A DNA stretch of 43,795 bases from an uncultured Bacteroidales bacterium (GTDB lineage Bacteria > Bacteroidota > Bacteroidia > Bacteroidales > Paludibacteraceae): contig CALDPN010000131.1 of NCBI GenBank assembly GCA_937911235.1, positions 1 through 43,795 of the forward strand, in the 5' to 3' direction. This document shows, piece after piece, positions 16,696 through 25,941 of this stretch. How positions within the stretch are numbered: position 1 is the first letter of the stretch; each line of letters starts with the position of its first letter. The position numbers and the translations under genes are program-made. The notes below the pieces were generated by a model. It saw nothing but the letters and a program-made list of their open reading frames with translations, was not told the DNA's origin and searched no databases.

Positions 16696-19629
16696 TTATT
16701 TTACAATTACTTTAAAACATTCATTGCCTACTAGAACTACATAAATACCAGATTTCAAACTACCATTTAATGCAGTTACATCTTGTCCTATTGTATTATA
16801 AATAATATAATCTTCCACTGGACATATAATTGTACCTTCAGAAATAGTAATTTCCAACTCTTCTAAAGTCTCATCAATAGACACAGGTTCACCTAAAGTT
16901 TTAAAATCTCCAGTAAATATCTGTAACTGATTATCGTTCAAATCACTAGCAATAACTTTATATGAATAGTCTGTTCCTGATTTTAGATTTTGAATATTAT
17001 ATGTAAAACCAACAACTGCAGATTTGTTAGGAATTTTATTAAAACTTATTACTTGACCATTAGCATCAAATTCAATAACATAAACAGTATTATCTCCTTG
17101 TGTAATAGTAACAGTATAACTTTCTGCTCCTTCTACTTTTGGCCATGATATTTGAACAGAATTTTCATCAACCTCAATTTTAATATCATCTTCTTCTAAT
17201 TCTGTTTGTTCAGCACCGATACATTTGATATTTTTAAATTGTCCAAATATCTCATGAGATTTATAATCTTCCAAAACCTCACATGGCACATATAAATCTA
17301 CCCTATCATATAAGAATGTATATTTTTCATACTTCCAATCGTCAGTAAAAGTATACGGATAAACTTCAGGAACCTCTAATGAATAAATAAATATTTCATT
17401 TAAATTTTCACATTCTTCAAACAACTGACCCTCAAGTATCTTTACATTAGATGGAATAGTAACAGATGTTAAAGCCGAACAGCCCCAAAAAGTCGCAAGT
17501 TGTAATCTATTAATACTTTCTGGAATACGTACAGATTTTAAATTAGCACAATAATCAAATGCCATCGTACCTATTGTAGTTACACTATTAGGTATTTCTA
17601 TATTAACCAAATTATCACAAGCACAGAAAGCTAGATCAGCTATTAACCTTGTACCTTCTTTAACCTTATAATTTGAATCTATTACTTGGGGTTTTGCCTT
17701 TATTAGATATTCTCCAATATACATCACACCATTTTCCCAATTTGATTCATCATTATAATACATAGTTCCATTAAAAGGATCATTTCCTATAGAATCAATA
17801 TTTGCACCTAAAGTAATAGATTTTAAGTCATAACATCCTTGAAATGCCGCACCTAAATATTTTACACTATTAGGAATTTCAATAGATGTCAAACCTTCAC
17901 AATAATGAAATGCTTGATATTTAATTTCAACAACACCATCTGGTATAGTAATATCTGTTAAATTAGAACAATGACTAAATGCATCCTGACCTATTATTTT
18001 TACGAAATTAGGTATTGTGTATGAAGTATTTTCTTTTGCATTTGGATATTGTAGTAATTCAGTTTTATCTTTATTAAACAAAACACCATCCTGAGAAGAA
18101 AAATATTCATTATCATAAGAAACATTTATTTCACACAAATTATCACAAAAATAAAATGCGTATGAATCAATTTTTGAAACATTACTTCCTATATTAATAC
18201 TTTTCAATTTTCCACACATATGAAAAGCAAAATCTCCTATTCTTTCCAAACTATTAGGAAGCACGATAGAATTCAATTTTTGACAACCACTAAAAGCTGA
18301 ATTTGCAATTATTCGTGTACCTTCTCTTACCACATAGTCAGCTTGTAATTTATCCTTATCTGCTTCTAATAAGTAATTTCCCACATAAAAGACACCATTA
18401 TCCCAATTTGATTCATCTTCATATAATTTAGTACCTCTAAATACATCAGAACCTATAACATCTAAATTATCATGAAGAATAACATTAGACAAATATGAAC
18501 AATTATTAAATGCACAGTCAGCTATTGTATCAGTTCCATTAGGTAAAATATATGATTCATTCTGCTTTCCAATAGGATATCTAAGCAAAATTGTTTTTAA
18601 TTTATTGTACAATACACCATCTTCTGAACTATAATTATTATTATTAGGATCTACAATAAACTCCTTAAAATTTGTACATCCACGAAAAGCTTGGTGACCC
18701 AAAGATGTTACATTTTGTGGAATTTCTACTTTTTCTAATCCTACACAATTTTCAAATGCAGAATTAAAAATTGTATTAATATTATTATGAAAAGCTATTG
18801 AAGTTATCTCTTTATGTTCTTTAAAAGCATATGCATAAATAGTTTCAACATTAAATGGAATTTGATATGAAGAGCAATCAATACCAAGAGGACAATTTAG
18901 TAGAGCTGTTTTATCTTTACTAAAAAGAATTCCATTCTCAGAACTATACTTTTTATTTTCTGGAGATACAATAAATTCTTCTAAACTAGTTAGAGAAGAA
19001 AAATCTTCTGGTAAACTAGTTACAGAATCACCAATCTTTATAGATTTCAAAGCTGTACATCCCTCAAATGTATCATGAATTCTAGTAACTTTATTAGGAA
19101 TAACTACTGATGTTAAACTTGTACAACTACCGAAAGCAAGATAACCTATTTCAGTAACACTTTCTGGAATATTGATACTTTTCAAAGACTTACAATAATA
19201 GAAGGCACTTTGATCTATTTCAGTAACAGTTTCTGGTATATTGATAGTTTTCAATGACATACAAAAAGCAAAAGAAGATGGTCCAATATAAGTTACATTA
19301 TTACCTAAATTGACAACCTCTAATTTGTCTAAATAATGAAATTGATAATCATTAATTTTGGTAATAGTATGAGGAAGTGTAATAGAAACTACAAAGTCAC
19401 AATAATCGAACGCATCTTCATTTAATGAAGTAACTGTATATTCAACTCCATTATAAGTTACTTTCTCTTTAATTTCAATACCTGCAGGATTATACTCGTT
19501 TATTTCAACAACTTCTGCAGTTTTATTAACTTCATCTAAATCATAGACAATACCATTAATACTTACTTGTTCTGCATACAACAAATAAGACGATAGTAAC
19601 ACAGATACTAATAATAAAATTCTTTTCAT
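16696..19629 (-). CDS. BspA-like leucine-rich-repeat surface protein 1
   Basis: This 977-residue exported protein has a signal peptide (residues 1-19). It has many LRR_5/BspA repeats of about 23 residues (pattern C-x-x-L-x-S-I-x-I-P-x-S-V-x-x-I-G), then a fibronectin-like beta domain near 810-920. The C-terminal stretch of about 40 residues (YNTIGQDVTA and SGIYVVLVG) resembles a type A type IX sorting domain. Repeats are diverged, unlike those of the second LRR protein at 37813. Likely surface-exposed or secreted; BspA relatives bind host proteins, but no ligand can be inferred here. A -7 box lies about 30 nt upstream. Confidence 0.85.
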   Translation of the reverse strand: MKRILLLVSVLLSSYLLYAEQVSINGIVYDLDEVNKTAEVVEINEYNPAGIEIKEKVTYNGVEYTVTSLNEDAFDYCDFVVSITLPHTITKINDYQFHYLDKLEVVNLGNNVTYIGPSSFAFCMSLKTINIPETVTEIDQSAFYYCKSLKSINIPESVTEIGYLAFGSCTSLTSVVIPNKVTRIHDTFEGCTALKSIKIGDSVTSLPEDFSSLTSLEEFIVSPENKKYSSENGILFSKDKTALLNCPLGIDCSSYQIPFNVETIYAYAFKEHKEITSIAFHNNINTIFNSAFENCVGLEKVEIPQNVTSLGHQAFRGCTNFKEFIVDPNNNNYSSEDGVLYNKLKTILLRYPIGKQNESYILPNGTDTIADCAFNNCSYLSNVILHDNLDVIGSDVFRGTKLYEDESNWDNGVFYVGNYLLEADKDKLQADYVVREGTRIIANSAFSGCQKLNSIVLPNSLERIGDFAFHMCGKLKSINIGSNVSKIDSYAFYFCDNLCEINVSYDNEYFSSQDGVLFNKDKTELLQYPNAKENTSYTIPNFVKIIGQDAFSHCSNLTDITIPDGVVEIKYQAFHYCEGLTSIEIPNSVKYLGAAFQGCYDLKSITLGANIDSIGNDPFNGTMYYNDESNWENGVMYIGEYLIKAKPQVIDSNYKVKEGTRLIADLAFCACDNLVNIEIPNSVTTIGTMAFDYCANLKSVRIPESINRLQLATFWGCSALTSVTIPSNVKILEGQLFEECENLNEIFIYSLEVPEVYPYTFTDDWKYEKYTFLYDRVDLYVPCEVLEDYKSHEIFGQFKNIKCIGAEQTELEEDDIKIEVDENSVQISWPKVEGAESYTVTITQGDNTVYVIEFDANGQVISFNKIPNKSAVVGFTYNIQNLKSGTDYSYKVIASDLNDNQLQIFTGDFKTLGEPVSIDETLEELEITISEGTIICPVEDYIIYNTIGQDVTALNGSLKSGIYVVLVGNECFKVIVK

Positions 19630-19655
19630 TTTCTAAAGTTTGGGTTAACTGTTTG

Positions 19656-19663
19656 CAAAGGTA
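19656..19663 (-). promoter_or_regulatory. -7 box of LRR gene 1
   Basis: The minus strand reads TACCTTTG immediately after the U-run of the nqrF terminator. The predicted leader is about 22 nt. No -33 TTTG is seen because that position falls in the terminator stem. Confidence 0.65.
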
Positions 19664-19664
19664 C

Positions 19665-19698
19665 AAAAAAAATAGGAACGATTAAATTCGTTCCTATT
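19665..19698. terminator. Terminator of the nqr operon
   Basis: AATAGGAACGA and TCGTTCCTATT form an 11-bp stem with a 6-nt loop and a T-run on both sides. On the minus strand it ends the nqrF transcript, 7 nt after the stop codon. Confidence 0.92.
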
Positions 19699-19705
19699 TT
19701 TTATT

Positions 19706-21001
19706 TTATCCTCCGAAGTCGTCGAAGTGAATCATATCTTTTTCTACTCCTAGGCTGTCTAGAAGGTCTAGCACTGTTTTAGCCATCATTGGAGGTCCAC
19801 ATAGGTAGTATTCGATTTCTTCTGGTTCTTCGTGTTGTTTCAAGTAGGTGTCGCCCATAACTGGAGCAATGAAACCAGCGGTATATTTAATACCAAGTTT
19901 GTCAGCTTTAGGGTCTGGACGGTCTAGAGCTAAGTGGAAGTGGAAGTTAGGGAATTCTTTTTCTAGTTCTAAGAAATCTTCTAAGAAGAACACTTCGTCG
20001 ATAGCACGAGCACCATAGAAGTAATGCATTTCGCGGTCGCGAGTTTTAAGAGTTTTAAGCATGTGCATAATTTGTGCACGAAGAGGAGCCATACCGGCAC
20101 CACCACCTACCCAAATCATTTCGCGTTTGCTATCAAACTCTGGACGGAAATCACCGTAAGGACCACTCATAATAACTTTGTCACCAGGTTTTAGTGAGAA
20201 GATATATGTAGAAGCGATACCACAAGGTACATCCATAAAGCCAGGACCTTGATCTTTTGGTTTGAATGGAGGTGTTGCAATACGCACTGTAAGTGTGATG
20301 ATATCACCTTCATCTGGATAGTTAGCCATTGAGTAAGCACGGATAGTAGGCTCGGTATTTTTTTGTTTTAGGTTGAATAAACCGAAGTTTTCCCATGCTG
20401 GCACATATAAGTCACCAATTAAAGAACGGTCGAAGTCTGCATAATTTAGATCGTATTCTGGAATAACGATTTGAGCGTATGAACCTGGCACGAAGTCCAT
20501 GTGTTCACCTGCAGGAAGTTTAACTTTAAACTCTTTAATAAAGGTAGCAACGTTGCGGTTTGAAATAACTTCGCATTCCCATTCTTTCACACCAAGAACA
20601 GATTCTGGAACAGTAACGCTCATGTTATTTTTCACTTTTACTTGGCAACCTAAACGCCAGTTGTCTTTAATTTGTTTACGAGAGAAGTGAACAGTTTCTG
20701 TTGGAAGGATTTCACCACCACCTTCAGGCACTTGGCAACGGCATTGACCGCAAGAACCTTTACCACCACAAGCAGATGGAAGGAACACGCCTTCAGCAGA
20801 TAGAGAGCCTAAAAGTGTACCACCAGATGCTACCTCTATGTCTTTTTCACCATTTAGAGTCACTTTTACAGGACCAGATGGAGAAAGATAATTCTTAGCT
20901 ACTAAAAGTACAATTACTAATACTAAGATGATTCCAAGGAAGATGGCAATACTTAAGCCAATCATTTCCATATTTATTGCTAATATCATATTCATCGTCA
21001 T
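19706..21001 (-). CDS. nqrF: Na+-translocating NADH:quinone reductase subunit F
   Basis: NqrF is the NADH-oxidising entry subunit of the Na+-NQR pump. It has an N-terminal membrane helix (about 14-36), a plant-type [2Fe-2S] ferredoxin domain with Cys78, Cys84, Cys87 and Cys119, and a ferredoxin-reductase domain with FAD motif RAYSMANYP and NADH motif VGGGAGMAPLR. Length (431 aa) is slightly above the usual, from the N terminus (MTMNMILAIN); a later Met could be the true start. It is the last gene of the operon, 1 nt after nqrE, and is followed by a strong terminator. Confidence 0.97.
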   Translation of the reverse strand: MTMNMILAINMEMIGLSIAIFLGIILVLVIVLLVAKNYLSPSGPVKVTLNGEKDIEVASGGTLLGSLSAEGVFLPSACGGKGSCGQCRCQVPEGGGEILPTETVHFSRKQIKDNWRLGCQVKVKNNMSVTVPESVLGVKEWECEVISNRNVATFIKEFKVKLPAGEHMDFVPGSYAQIVIPEYDLNYADFDRSLIGDLYVPAWENFGLFNLKQKNTEPTIRAYSMANYPDEGDIITLTVRIATPPFKPKDQGPGFMDVPCGIASTYIFSLKPGDKVIMSGPYGDFRPEFDSKREMIWVGGGAGMAPLRAQIMHMLKTLKTRDREMHYFYGARAIDEVFFLEDFLELEKEFPNFHFHLALDRPDPKADKLGIKYTAGFIAPVMGDTYLKQHEEPEEIEYYLCGPPMMAKTVLDLLDSLGVEKDMIHFDDFGG

Positions 21002-21002
21002 C

Positions 21003-21602
21003 TTAAATTTTTAAACCAGAGAAACACATAAATGCCATAGCAAGTAAACCTGTGGTGATGAAGGTGATACCTAGACCACGTAGAGGTTTTGGAACATTTG
21101 AGTATTCCATTTTTTCACGAATAGCTGCTAGAGCAACGATAGCTATTAACCAACCAATACCAGAACCGATTGCATATACAGAAGCTTCACCAATGTTTGC
21201 AAAAGCACGTTGTTGCATGAATAGAGAAGCACCCATGATAGCACAGTTTACTGCGATAAGAGGTAAGAAAATACCTAATGAAGCATATAGAGATGGTGAG
21301 AAACGTTCTACAACCATTTCCACAAGTTGTACGATACCAGCGATAACTGCAATGAATAGAATGAAGCTTAAGAAGCTTAAGTCTACACCTTCAATGATAG
21401 CACCTGCTTTTAGTACATAGTTTTCAAGTAGGTAGTTGATTGGAACTGTAATTAATAACACGAATGTTACAGCTACACCCAAACCTAGCGCTGTTTTCAC
21501 GTTTTTAGATACTGCTAAGTAAGAGCACATACCTAAAAAGTAAGCGAAAATCATATTGTCGACGAAAATCGACTTAACGAATAAACTTAATAAATTTTCC
21601 AT
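21003..21602 (-). CDS. nqrE: Na+-translocating NADH:quinone reductase subunit E
   Basis: NqrE is a membrane subunit of about six helices and a homologue of NqrD and RnfA/RnfE. The 199-residue protein begins MENLLSLFVKSIFVDN. It keeps a conserved cysteine in LGMCSYLAVS, near the membrane centre, where the NqrD/E pair shares an iron-sulfur centre. Order and spacing (nqrD 20 nt upstream, nqrF 1 nt downstream) are standard. Confidence 0.96.
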   Translation of the reverse strand: MENLLSLFVKSIFVDNMIFAYFLGMCSYLAVSKNVKTALGLGVAVTFVLLITVPINYLLENYVLKAGAIIEGVDLSFLSFILFIAVIAGIVQLVEMVVERFSPSLYASLGIFLPLIAVNCAIMGASLFMQQRAFANIGEASVYAIGSGIGWLIAIVALAAIREKMEYSNVPKPLRGLGITFITTGLLAMAFMCFSGLKI

Positions 21603-21622
21603 ATTTTACTTAATTTGGGTGA

Positions 21623-22249
21623 TTAATCTTGTAACTCTGGATTTTTAGCTCTTTGTGCCCAAATGATAGCACCTACAAGGATAAGTGCCATAGGAGGCAT
21701 AAGCATTAGACCATTGTTTAGGTAGCCTAGTTCGTAGAAAGATTCTGGAATAACAGCAAAACCTAATAATGTACCTGCACTTAATAATTCACGGAAGAAC
21801 GCTACAATAACAAGGATGATAGCGTAACCGAAACCATTACCTAGACCGTCTAATAGAGACTCCCAAGGACCATTTGCCATAGCAAACGCTTCAAGACGAC
21901 CCATTAGGATACAGTTTGTAATAATAAGACCTACATATACAGAAAGCTGAACGCTAACGTCGTATGCAAATGCTTTTAAGCATTCACTTACTATTGTAAC
22001 TAGAGTTGCTACTACTACAAGCTGAACGATAATACGAATACGGTTTGGAATAGTATTTCTAAGTAAAGAGATTATAACGTTGGCAAGTGCCACGATAATT
22101 GTAACTGAGAAACCCATAACTAAAGCTGGTTCAAGTTGGGCTGTAACTGCAAGAGCAGAACAGATACCAAGAACCTGCATGGTAACAGGGTTGTTAGCAC
22201 CTAGAGGCGCTAAGAATGTTGCACGATTTTCTTTTGAAAATAAACCCAT
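21623..22249 (-). CDS. nqrD: Na+-translocating NADH:quinone reductase subunit D
   Basis: NqrD is the partner membrane subunit of NqrE. The 208-residue protein has the N-terminal NNPVTMQVLGICSALAV block with a conserved cysteine and about six transmembrane helices. The LIITNCILMGRLEAFAM motif is typical and contains the second conserved cysteine. It sits 11 nt after nqrC. Confidence 0.96.
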   Translation of the reverse strand: MGLFSKENRATFLAPLGANNPVTMQVLGICSALAVTAQLEPALVMGFSVTIIVALANVIISLLRNTIPNRIRIIVQLVVVATLVTIVSECLKAFAYDVSVQLSVYVGLIITNCILMGRLEAFAMANGPWESLLDGLGNGFGYAIILVIVAFFRELLSAGTLLGFAVIPESFYELGYLNNGLMLMPPMALILVGAIIWAQRAKNPELQD

Positions 22250-22260
22250 GACGCAGCCTC

Positions 22261-22953
22261 CTATTTATTTAAGAAATTAACATATTGACCTAGACCATCT
22301 TTAAGCATTGCATCAACACCTTGAGAAGTAATAGTACCACCAGAGATACCATCTACATAATCTTTAGTGTCGTCTGTTTTGCCTGGCTTAACAATGGCAA
22401 TAGAAACAAACTCACCTTCTGCATTTTTAATCTTTTTAGATTTGAATGCATTTGAGAATTTAGGTTTTGCGATTTCAGCACCTAAACCTGGAGTTTCACC
22501 TTGGTGAGAGAAGTATGTACCGTAAACAGTATTTTTGTCGGCATCAAGAGCAATGTAACCCCAGATTGGTCCCCAAAGACCCGCACCGCGAATAGGTAAA
22601 ATATATTTAACTTCACCTTCTACTTCGCAAATAAATACTGCAAGATTTCTTTCTTCAAGTGCTTTGTCGTTTTCAGCTTTAACATCTAAATCAAAAGCAC
22701 CAGTTTCTTCTACTACATCACCTGCATAATTAATGATAATTTCTTGTTGTACATATTTATCATAAAGAGCAGCTGCGTCTTCACCTTCAAAGTTTACGTT
22801 TAGAGAAGTAAGAATTTGTTTTTTCTTATCTAATCTCACATTTTCATCTTGTGTTTCTTTTAAAGCACCAGATACAAACGCTAGAAGGAATGCTACGATA
22901 ATAACCATTACCGAAGCATAGATAATTGTATAAGTATTACTATTTGTATTCAT
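22261..22953 (-). CDS. nqrC: Na+-translocating NADH:quinone reductase subunit C
   Basis: NqrC carries a covalently bound FMN. The 230-residue protein has one N-terminal membrane helix and a periplasmic FMN-binding domain. The flavinylation motif SGGT (residues 204-207) marks Thr207 as the probable FMN attachment site. FMN transfer normally needs ApbE, which is not in the window. Located between nqrB (8-nt gap) and nqrD. Confidence 0.96.
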   Translation of the reverse strand: MNTNSNTYTIIYASVMVIIVAFLLAFVSGALKETQDENVRLDKKKQILTSLNVNFEGEDAAALYDKYVQQEIIINYAGDVVEETGAFDLDVKAENDKALEERNLAVFICEVEGEVKYILPIRGAGLWGPIWGYIALDADKNTVYGTYFSHQGETPGLGAEIAKPKFSNAFKSKKIKNAEGEFVSIAIVKPGKTDDTKDYVDGISGGTITSQGVDAMLKDGLGQYVNFLNK

Positions 22954-22961
22954 AATGATTA

Positions 22962-24170
22962 TTATTTTTGAATTTTAGCACGTTTAGCACGCATTGAAAC
23001 ATTGCGTTGAACCACGAAGTGGTCGATAGCAGGAGCAAGACCATTCATAAGTAGAATAGCAAGCATCATACCTTCTGGATAACCAGGGTTTAATACACGG
23101 ATAACGATAGCCATAAAACCAATTAAAGCACCATAAATCCATTTACCAGTTTCGGTACGAGCAGAAGTTACAGGGTCTGTAGCCATAAATACTGCACCGA
23201 ATGCGAAACCACCTAGTGATAAGTGATAGTACCAAGGTAGATTTGCCACTGGGTTATCAAGACCAGCTATGTTGAATAAGAATGCTGTTAGAGCACCTGA
23301 AGCAAAGATAGAAAGCATTACTTTCCAGCTTGCAATGCGAGTTACTAATAAAAGGATAGCACCTAAAGCGATAGCGATAACGCTAGTTTCACCGATAGAA
23401 CCTGGAACAAGACCTAGAACTGCGTCCCATAGTGAAGAAACATTACCTAAAGCGTCGGTAATTTGTGCTTCAGCACCAGAAGAAACAGCCACTTGACCTA
23501 GAGGAGTAGCACCTGTGAAACCATCTACTACTGCACCCTCGCCTAAGCCGAATGTAGCATCGGTACGAATCCAAACGCTATCACCAGACATTTTAGAAGG
23601 ATAAGCAAAGAATAGGAATGCACGAGCAATTAACGCTACGTTGAAGATATTCATACCAGTACCACCGAAGATTTCTTTAGCGAAGATAACTGCAAATGCA
23701 GTAGCAAGAGCTAAAATCCATAGTGGGCAGTCTACTGGAACAATCATTGGAAGGATTATACCTGTTACAAGGAAACCTTCGTGAATTTCTTCACCTTTAA
23801 ATTGTGCCACTGTAAACTCAATACCTAAACCTACAAGGTAAGCAACGATAATTTTAGGTAGCACAGCTAGAAGACCATAGAAGAATACTTCAAAGAAGCT
23901 AGCAACTTCTAATTGGCCAATTGATAAATAGTGTTGGTAACCCACGTTATACATACCAAATAATAAGGCTGGCATAAGTGCTATTACCACCATAATCATA
24001 ATTCGTTTTGAATCTACTGCGTCGTGGATGTGAGCTCCAGATTTAGAGGTAGTATTCGGAACGAATAAGAATGTCTCAAATCCGTCGAAGACAGAACGGA
24101 ACATCGATAATTTACCGCCTTCTGAGAAGGTAGGTTTAATTTTATCGACAAATTTTCTTAAAGCATTCAT
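22962..24170 (-). CDS. nqrB: Na+-translocating NADH:quinone reductase subunit B
   Basis: NqrB is the large membrane subunit that carries covalent FMN and riboflavin and forms the sodium path. The 402-residue protein has about ten transmembrane helices. The flavinylation motif GFTGATPLG places the FMN threonine at Thr222. It follows nqrA by 21 nt. Length agrees with the family. Confidence 0.97.
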   Translation of the reverse strand: MNALRKFVDKIKPTFSEGGKLSMFRSVFDGFETFLFVPNTTSKSGAHIHDAVDSKRIMIMVVIALMPALLFGMYNVGYQHYLSIGQLEVASFFEVFFYGLLAVLPKIIVAYLVGLGIEFTVAQFKGEEIHEGFLVTGIILPMIVPVDCPLWILALATAFAVIFAKEIFGGTGMNIFNVALIARAFLFFAYPSKMSGDSVWIRTDATFGLGEGAVVDGFTGATPLGQVAVSSGAEAQITDALGNVSSLWDAVLGLVPGSIGETSVIAIALGAILLLVTRIASWKVMLSIFASGALTAFLFNIAGLDNPVANLPWYYHLSLGGFAFGAVFMATDPVTSARTETGKWIYGALIGFMAIVIRVLNPGYPEGMMLAILLMNGLAPAIDHFVVQRNVSMRAKRAKIQK

Positions 24171-24191
24171 TATTTATAGTTTATTAGTTTC

Positions 24192-25547
24192 TTAACACAT
24201 TTCTTTTCTTAACATATCTAGACCTTGACGAACTATTTTTTGTAGTTCTACTTTAGATGAACATACAAATTCTGCTGCTGCAAAGTCTTCTGGAGCCACT
24301 TCGTAGATACCAAGTTCTTCCATTTTCTCAATATTACCAGAGATAATAGCTTTGATTAGGTATTCTGGATAGATATCCATAGGGAATACTTTGTCATACT
24401 CTCCAGACATAATCATGTGACGTTCACCACCTTGGATACGCGCATCAAATGAGAATTTGAATTTGTTGCGTAGGCAAGAACATAACATACCAGAAAGGAA
24501 TGAGCCGCTTAAGCTAAATTTCTTGATACCTGGCATAATCCAACCAAACATTTCGTGTGTATCGTCGCCTTCTGGAAGAACAGTAAGTTGAGATACAAAT
24601 GGATTTAACCAAGCATCTGCAGTAACTTGAGTACCTGATAGTGGGTTACCTGCGATATAACGTAATTTTCGACCTTCTAAAACATTTGCTTTAGCAATGC
24701 AAGATACGTTGCTACCCATTACCACTTTGTAATAAGCAGGAGTGGCAGCGTTTTCACCACAGAATGCTACTGTTTTAGTAAAGTCTAATTTACCTTTGTT
24801 AACGAAACGACCAATGATTGCTACTTCTTGAGGAGCGATGGTCCAAACTACTTCACCACGGTTGATAGGTGCTACTTTGTTGATTTGTACACCAACGTTG
24901 CTAGCAGGATAATCACCTTCAAACTTAGTTACTGTAGCATTTTGAAGTTGAGCAGCCCATGTGCAACCTTTTTCTACACCTACATAAACAGGAGCAATTT
25001 TGCTAATAGCATTGATACCTGCTTGGAAGTTTGAAACTTCATCTTTCATAATAAAGTTGAAATTTGGAGCAAGAGGAGCTTTATCAAAAGCTGAAATGAA
25101 TATAGCTCTTGGAGTATCTGTTGGAGCTATACATACGTCGTAAGGACGTTGTTTGAAGAAAGCAAGAAAACCTGCATCAGAAAGAGAAGCTTTTACTTCT
25201 TCTGCAGAACCATCAAGATTGATAGGTTTAATTTCTGCTTGTTCTGCTTTAAAATCGTTTTGAACAACGAAATCTAGGATTTTACGTCTTTCGCCACGAT
25301 TAATTGCTAACAACTCACCACTAACTGGTGAAACAATTTTTAGGTCTGGGTTCTTTTTATCAATAAATAAAACAGAACCAACCTTTACTTTATCACCAAC
25401 CTTAGCCACTGGTTTAGGAGTAATGCCATAGAAACTCTCTGGATTAAATCCTATTAGAGCTGATTGGGATACACGGCCATATTCTTCTTTGGCTTGTCCA
25501 ACCATCTGAATATTAAGGCCTTGCTTAATTTTAATTAAATCTGCCAT
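24192..25547 (-). CDS. nqrA: Na+-translocating NADH:quinone reductase subunit A
   Basis: NqrA is the cytoplasmic-side subunit implicated in quinone binding. The 451-residue protein starts with the typical KIKQGLNIQMVG segment and has the GFNPESFYGITPKP and RYIAGNPLSGTQV blocks. It is the first gene of the operon; nqrA to nqrF follow in canonical order. A -7 box lies about 45 nt upstream (25592-25599). Confidence 0.97.
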   Translation of the reverse strand: MADLIKIKQGLNIQMVGQAKEEYGRVSQSALIGFNPESFYGITPKPVAKVGDKVKVGSVLFIDKKNPDLKIVSPVSGELLAINRGERRKILDFVVQNDFKAEQAEIKPINLDGSAEEVKASLSDAGFLAFFKQRPYDVCIAPTDTPRAIFISAFDKAPLAPNFNFIMKDEVSNFQAGINAISKIAPVYVGVEKGCTWAAQLQNATVTKFEGDYPASNVGVQINKVAPINRGEVVWTIAPQEVAIIGRFVNKGKLDFTKTVAFCGENAATPAYYKVVMGSNVSCIAKANVLEGRKLRYIAGNPLSGTQVTADAWLNPFVSQLTVLPEGDDTHEMFGWIMPGIKKFSLSGSFLSGMLCSCLRNKFKFSFDARIQGGERHMIMSGEYDKVFPMDIYPEYLIKAIISGNIEKMEELGIYEVAPEDFAAAEFVCSSKVELQKIVRQGLDMLRKEMC

Positions 25548-25591
25548 AAATATTTTCGACGAATAAAAGTTTCACTGAAAAAAATTTGCCA

Positions 25592-25599
25592 CAAAGTTA
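25592..25599 (-). promoter_or_regulatory. Promoter -7 box of the nqr operon
   Basis: The minus strand reads TAACTTTG, a full match to TAnnTTTG. The predicted leader is about 40 nt. It lies downstream of the terminator at 25648-25684, so the operon has its own promoter, independent of the small transcript above it. The nearest TTTG is about 26 nt upstream, longer than ideal. Confidence 0.6.
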
Positions 25600-25647
25600 A
25601 TAAAAAAAATGTTAATAAACTATAGCAAAAACGCAGAAAAATGGTAT

Positions 25648-25684
25648 AAAAAAACAAATGGTTACCTCGCTCGGTAACCATTTG
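25648..25684 (-). terminator. Strong terminator of an orphan small transcript
   Basis: CAAATGGTTACC and GGTAACCATTTG form a perfect 12-bp stem with a 6-nt loop. On the minus strand seven T follow directly. There is no convincing protein gene between it and the divergent lysC. Confidence 0.9.
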
Positions 25685-25728
25685 CCCCATCTTAATTCTT
25701 AATCTTTTTCTTACGAAGAAAACTAATT
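25648..25728 (-). ncRNA. Candidate small RNA between lysC and nqrA
   Basis: A promoter match (25734-25765) is followed on the minus strand by a region of about 80 nt with a 7-bp hairpin (TTTTCTT/AAGAAAA around CGT, 25706-25722). A short single-stranded A/G-rich linker follows, then the 12-bp terminator. This is the layout of a free-standing bacterial small RNA. No good short reading frame with a start near the 5' end is seen; the ATG before the terminator runs through the stem. An alternative is a 5' attenuator of the nqr operon, with terminator read-through. The family is not recognised. Confidence 0.55.
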
Positions 25729-25733
25729 TGATG

Positions 25734-25765
25734 CAAAGATAAGGCGGAGATTTGAATCCTGCAAA
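25734..25765 (-). promoter_or_regulatory. Promoter of the candidate small RNA
   Basis: The minus strand has TTTG at 25765-25762 and TATCTTTG at 25741-25734, separated by exactly 20 nt. This is one of the best Bacteroidota consensus promoters in the window. Confidence 0.75.
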
Positions 25766-25908
25766 TTTTTGAGCAATAAAATTCATATTATAACATATTT
25801 TAACACTTCAAAACACAAACGACACATTTATATATGTGTTTATTGCCACATTTTACACATTATAAATATAATTCTTAGAGTAAAGCGTGAAATTTCCTAT
25901 TTTTTTAT

Positions 25909-25916
25909 TACCTTTG
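25909..25916 (+). promoter_or_regulatory. -7 box of the lysC-lysA operon
   Basis: TACCTTTG matches TAnnTTTG. The predicted start site is near 25920, downstream of the GTG at 25918, so that codon cannot be the translational start. This supports the ATG at 25942. Confidence 0.65.
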
Positions 25917-25941
25917 CGTGAAATTTAATTTTTACAAAGCA

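Noticed and set aside
21052..21420. 122-codon plus-strand frame within nqrE
   Set aside because: Antisense shadow of a conserved membrane protein; composition reflects the complement of hydrophobic codons.
25655..25684. The strong hairpin upstream of nqrA as a simple nqr attenuator
   Set aside because: Not excluded, but a separate consensus -7 box downstream of it would serve nqrA, so I prefer an independent small RNA.
25535..25786. 83-codon open frame on the minus strand upstream of nqrA
   Set aside because: It runs through a consensus promoter, a perfect terminator hairpin and the nqr promoter, and its translation is a hydrophobic low-complexity string from T-runs. Non-coding explanation is better.
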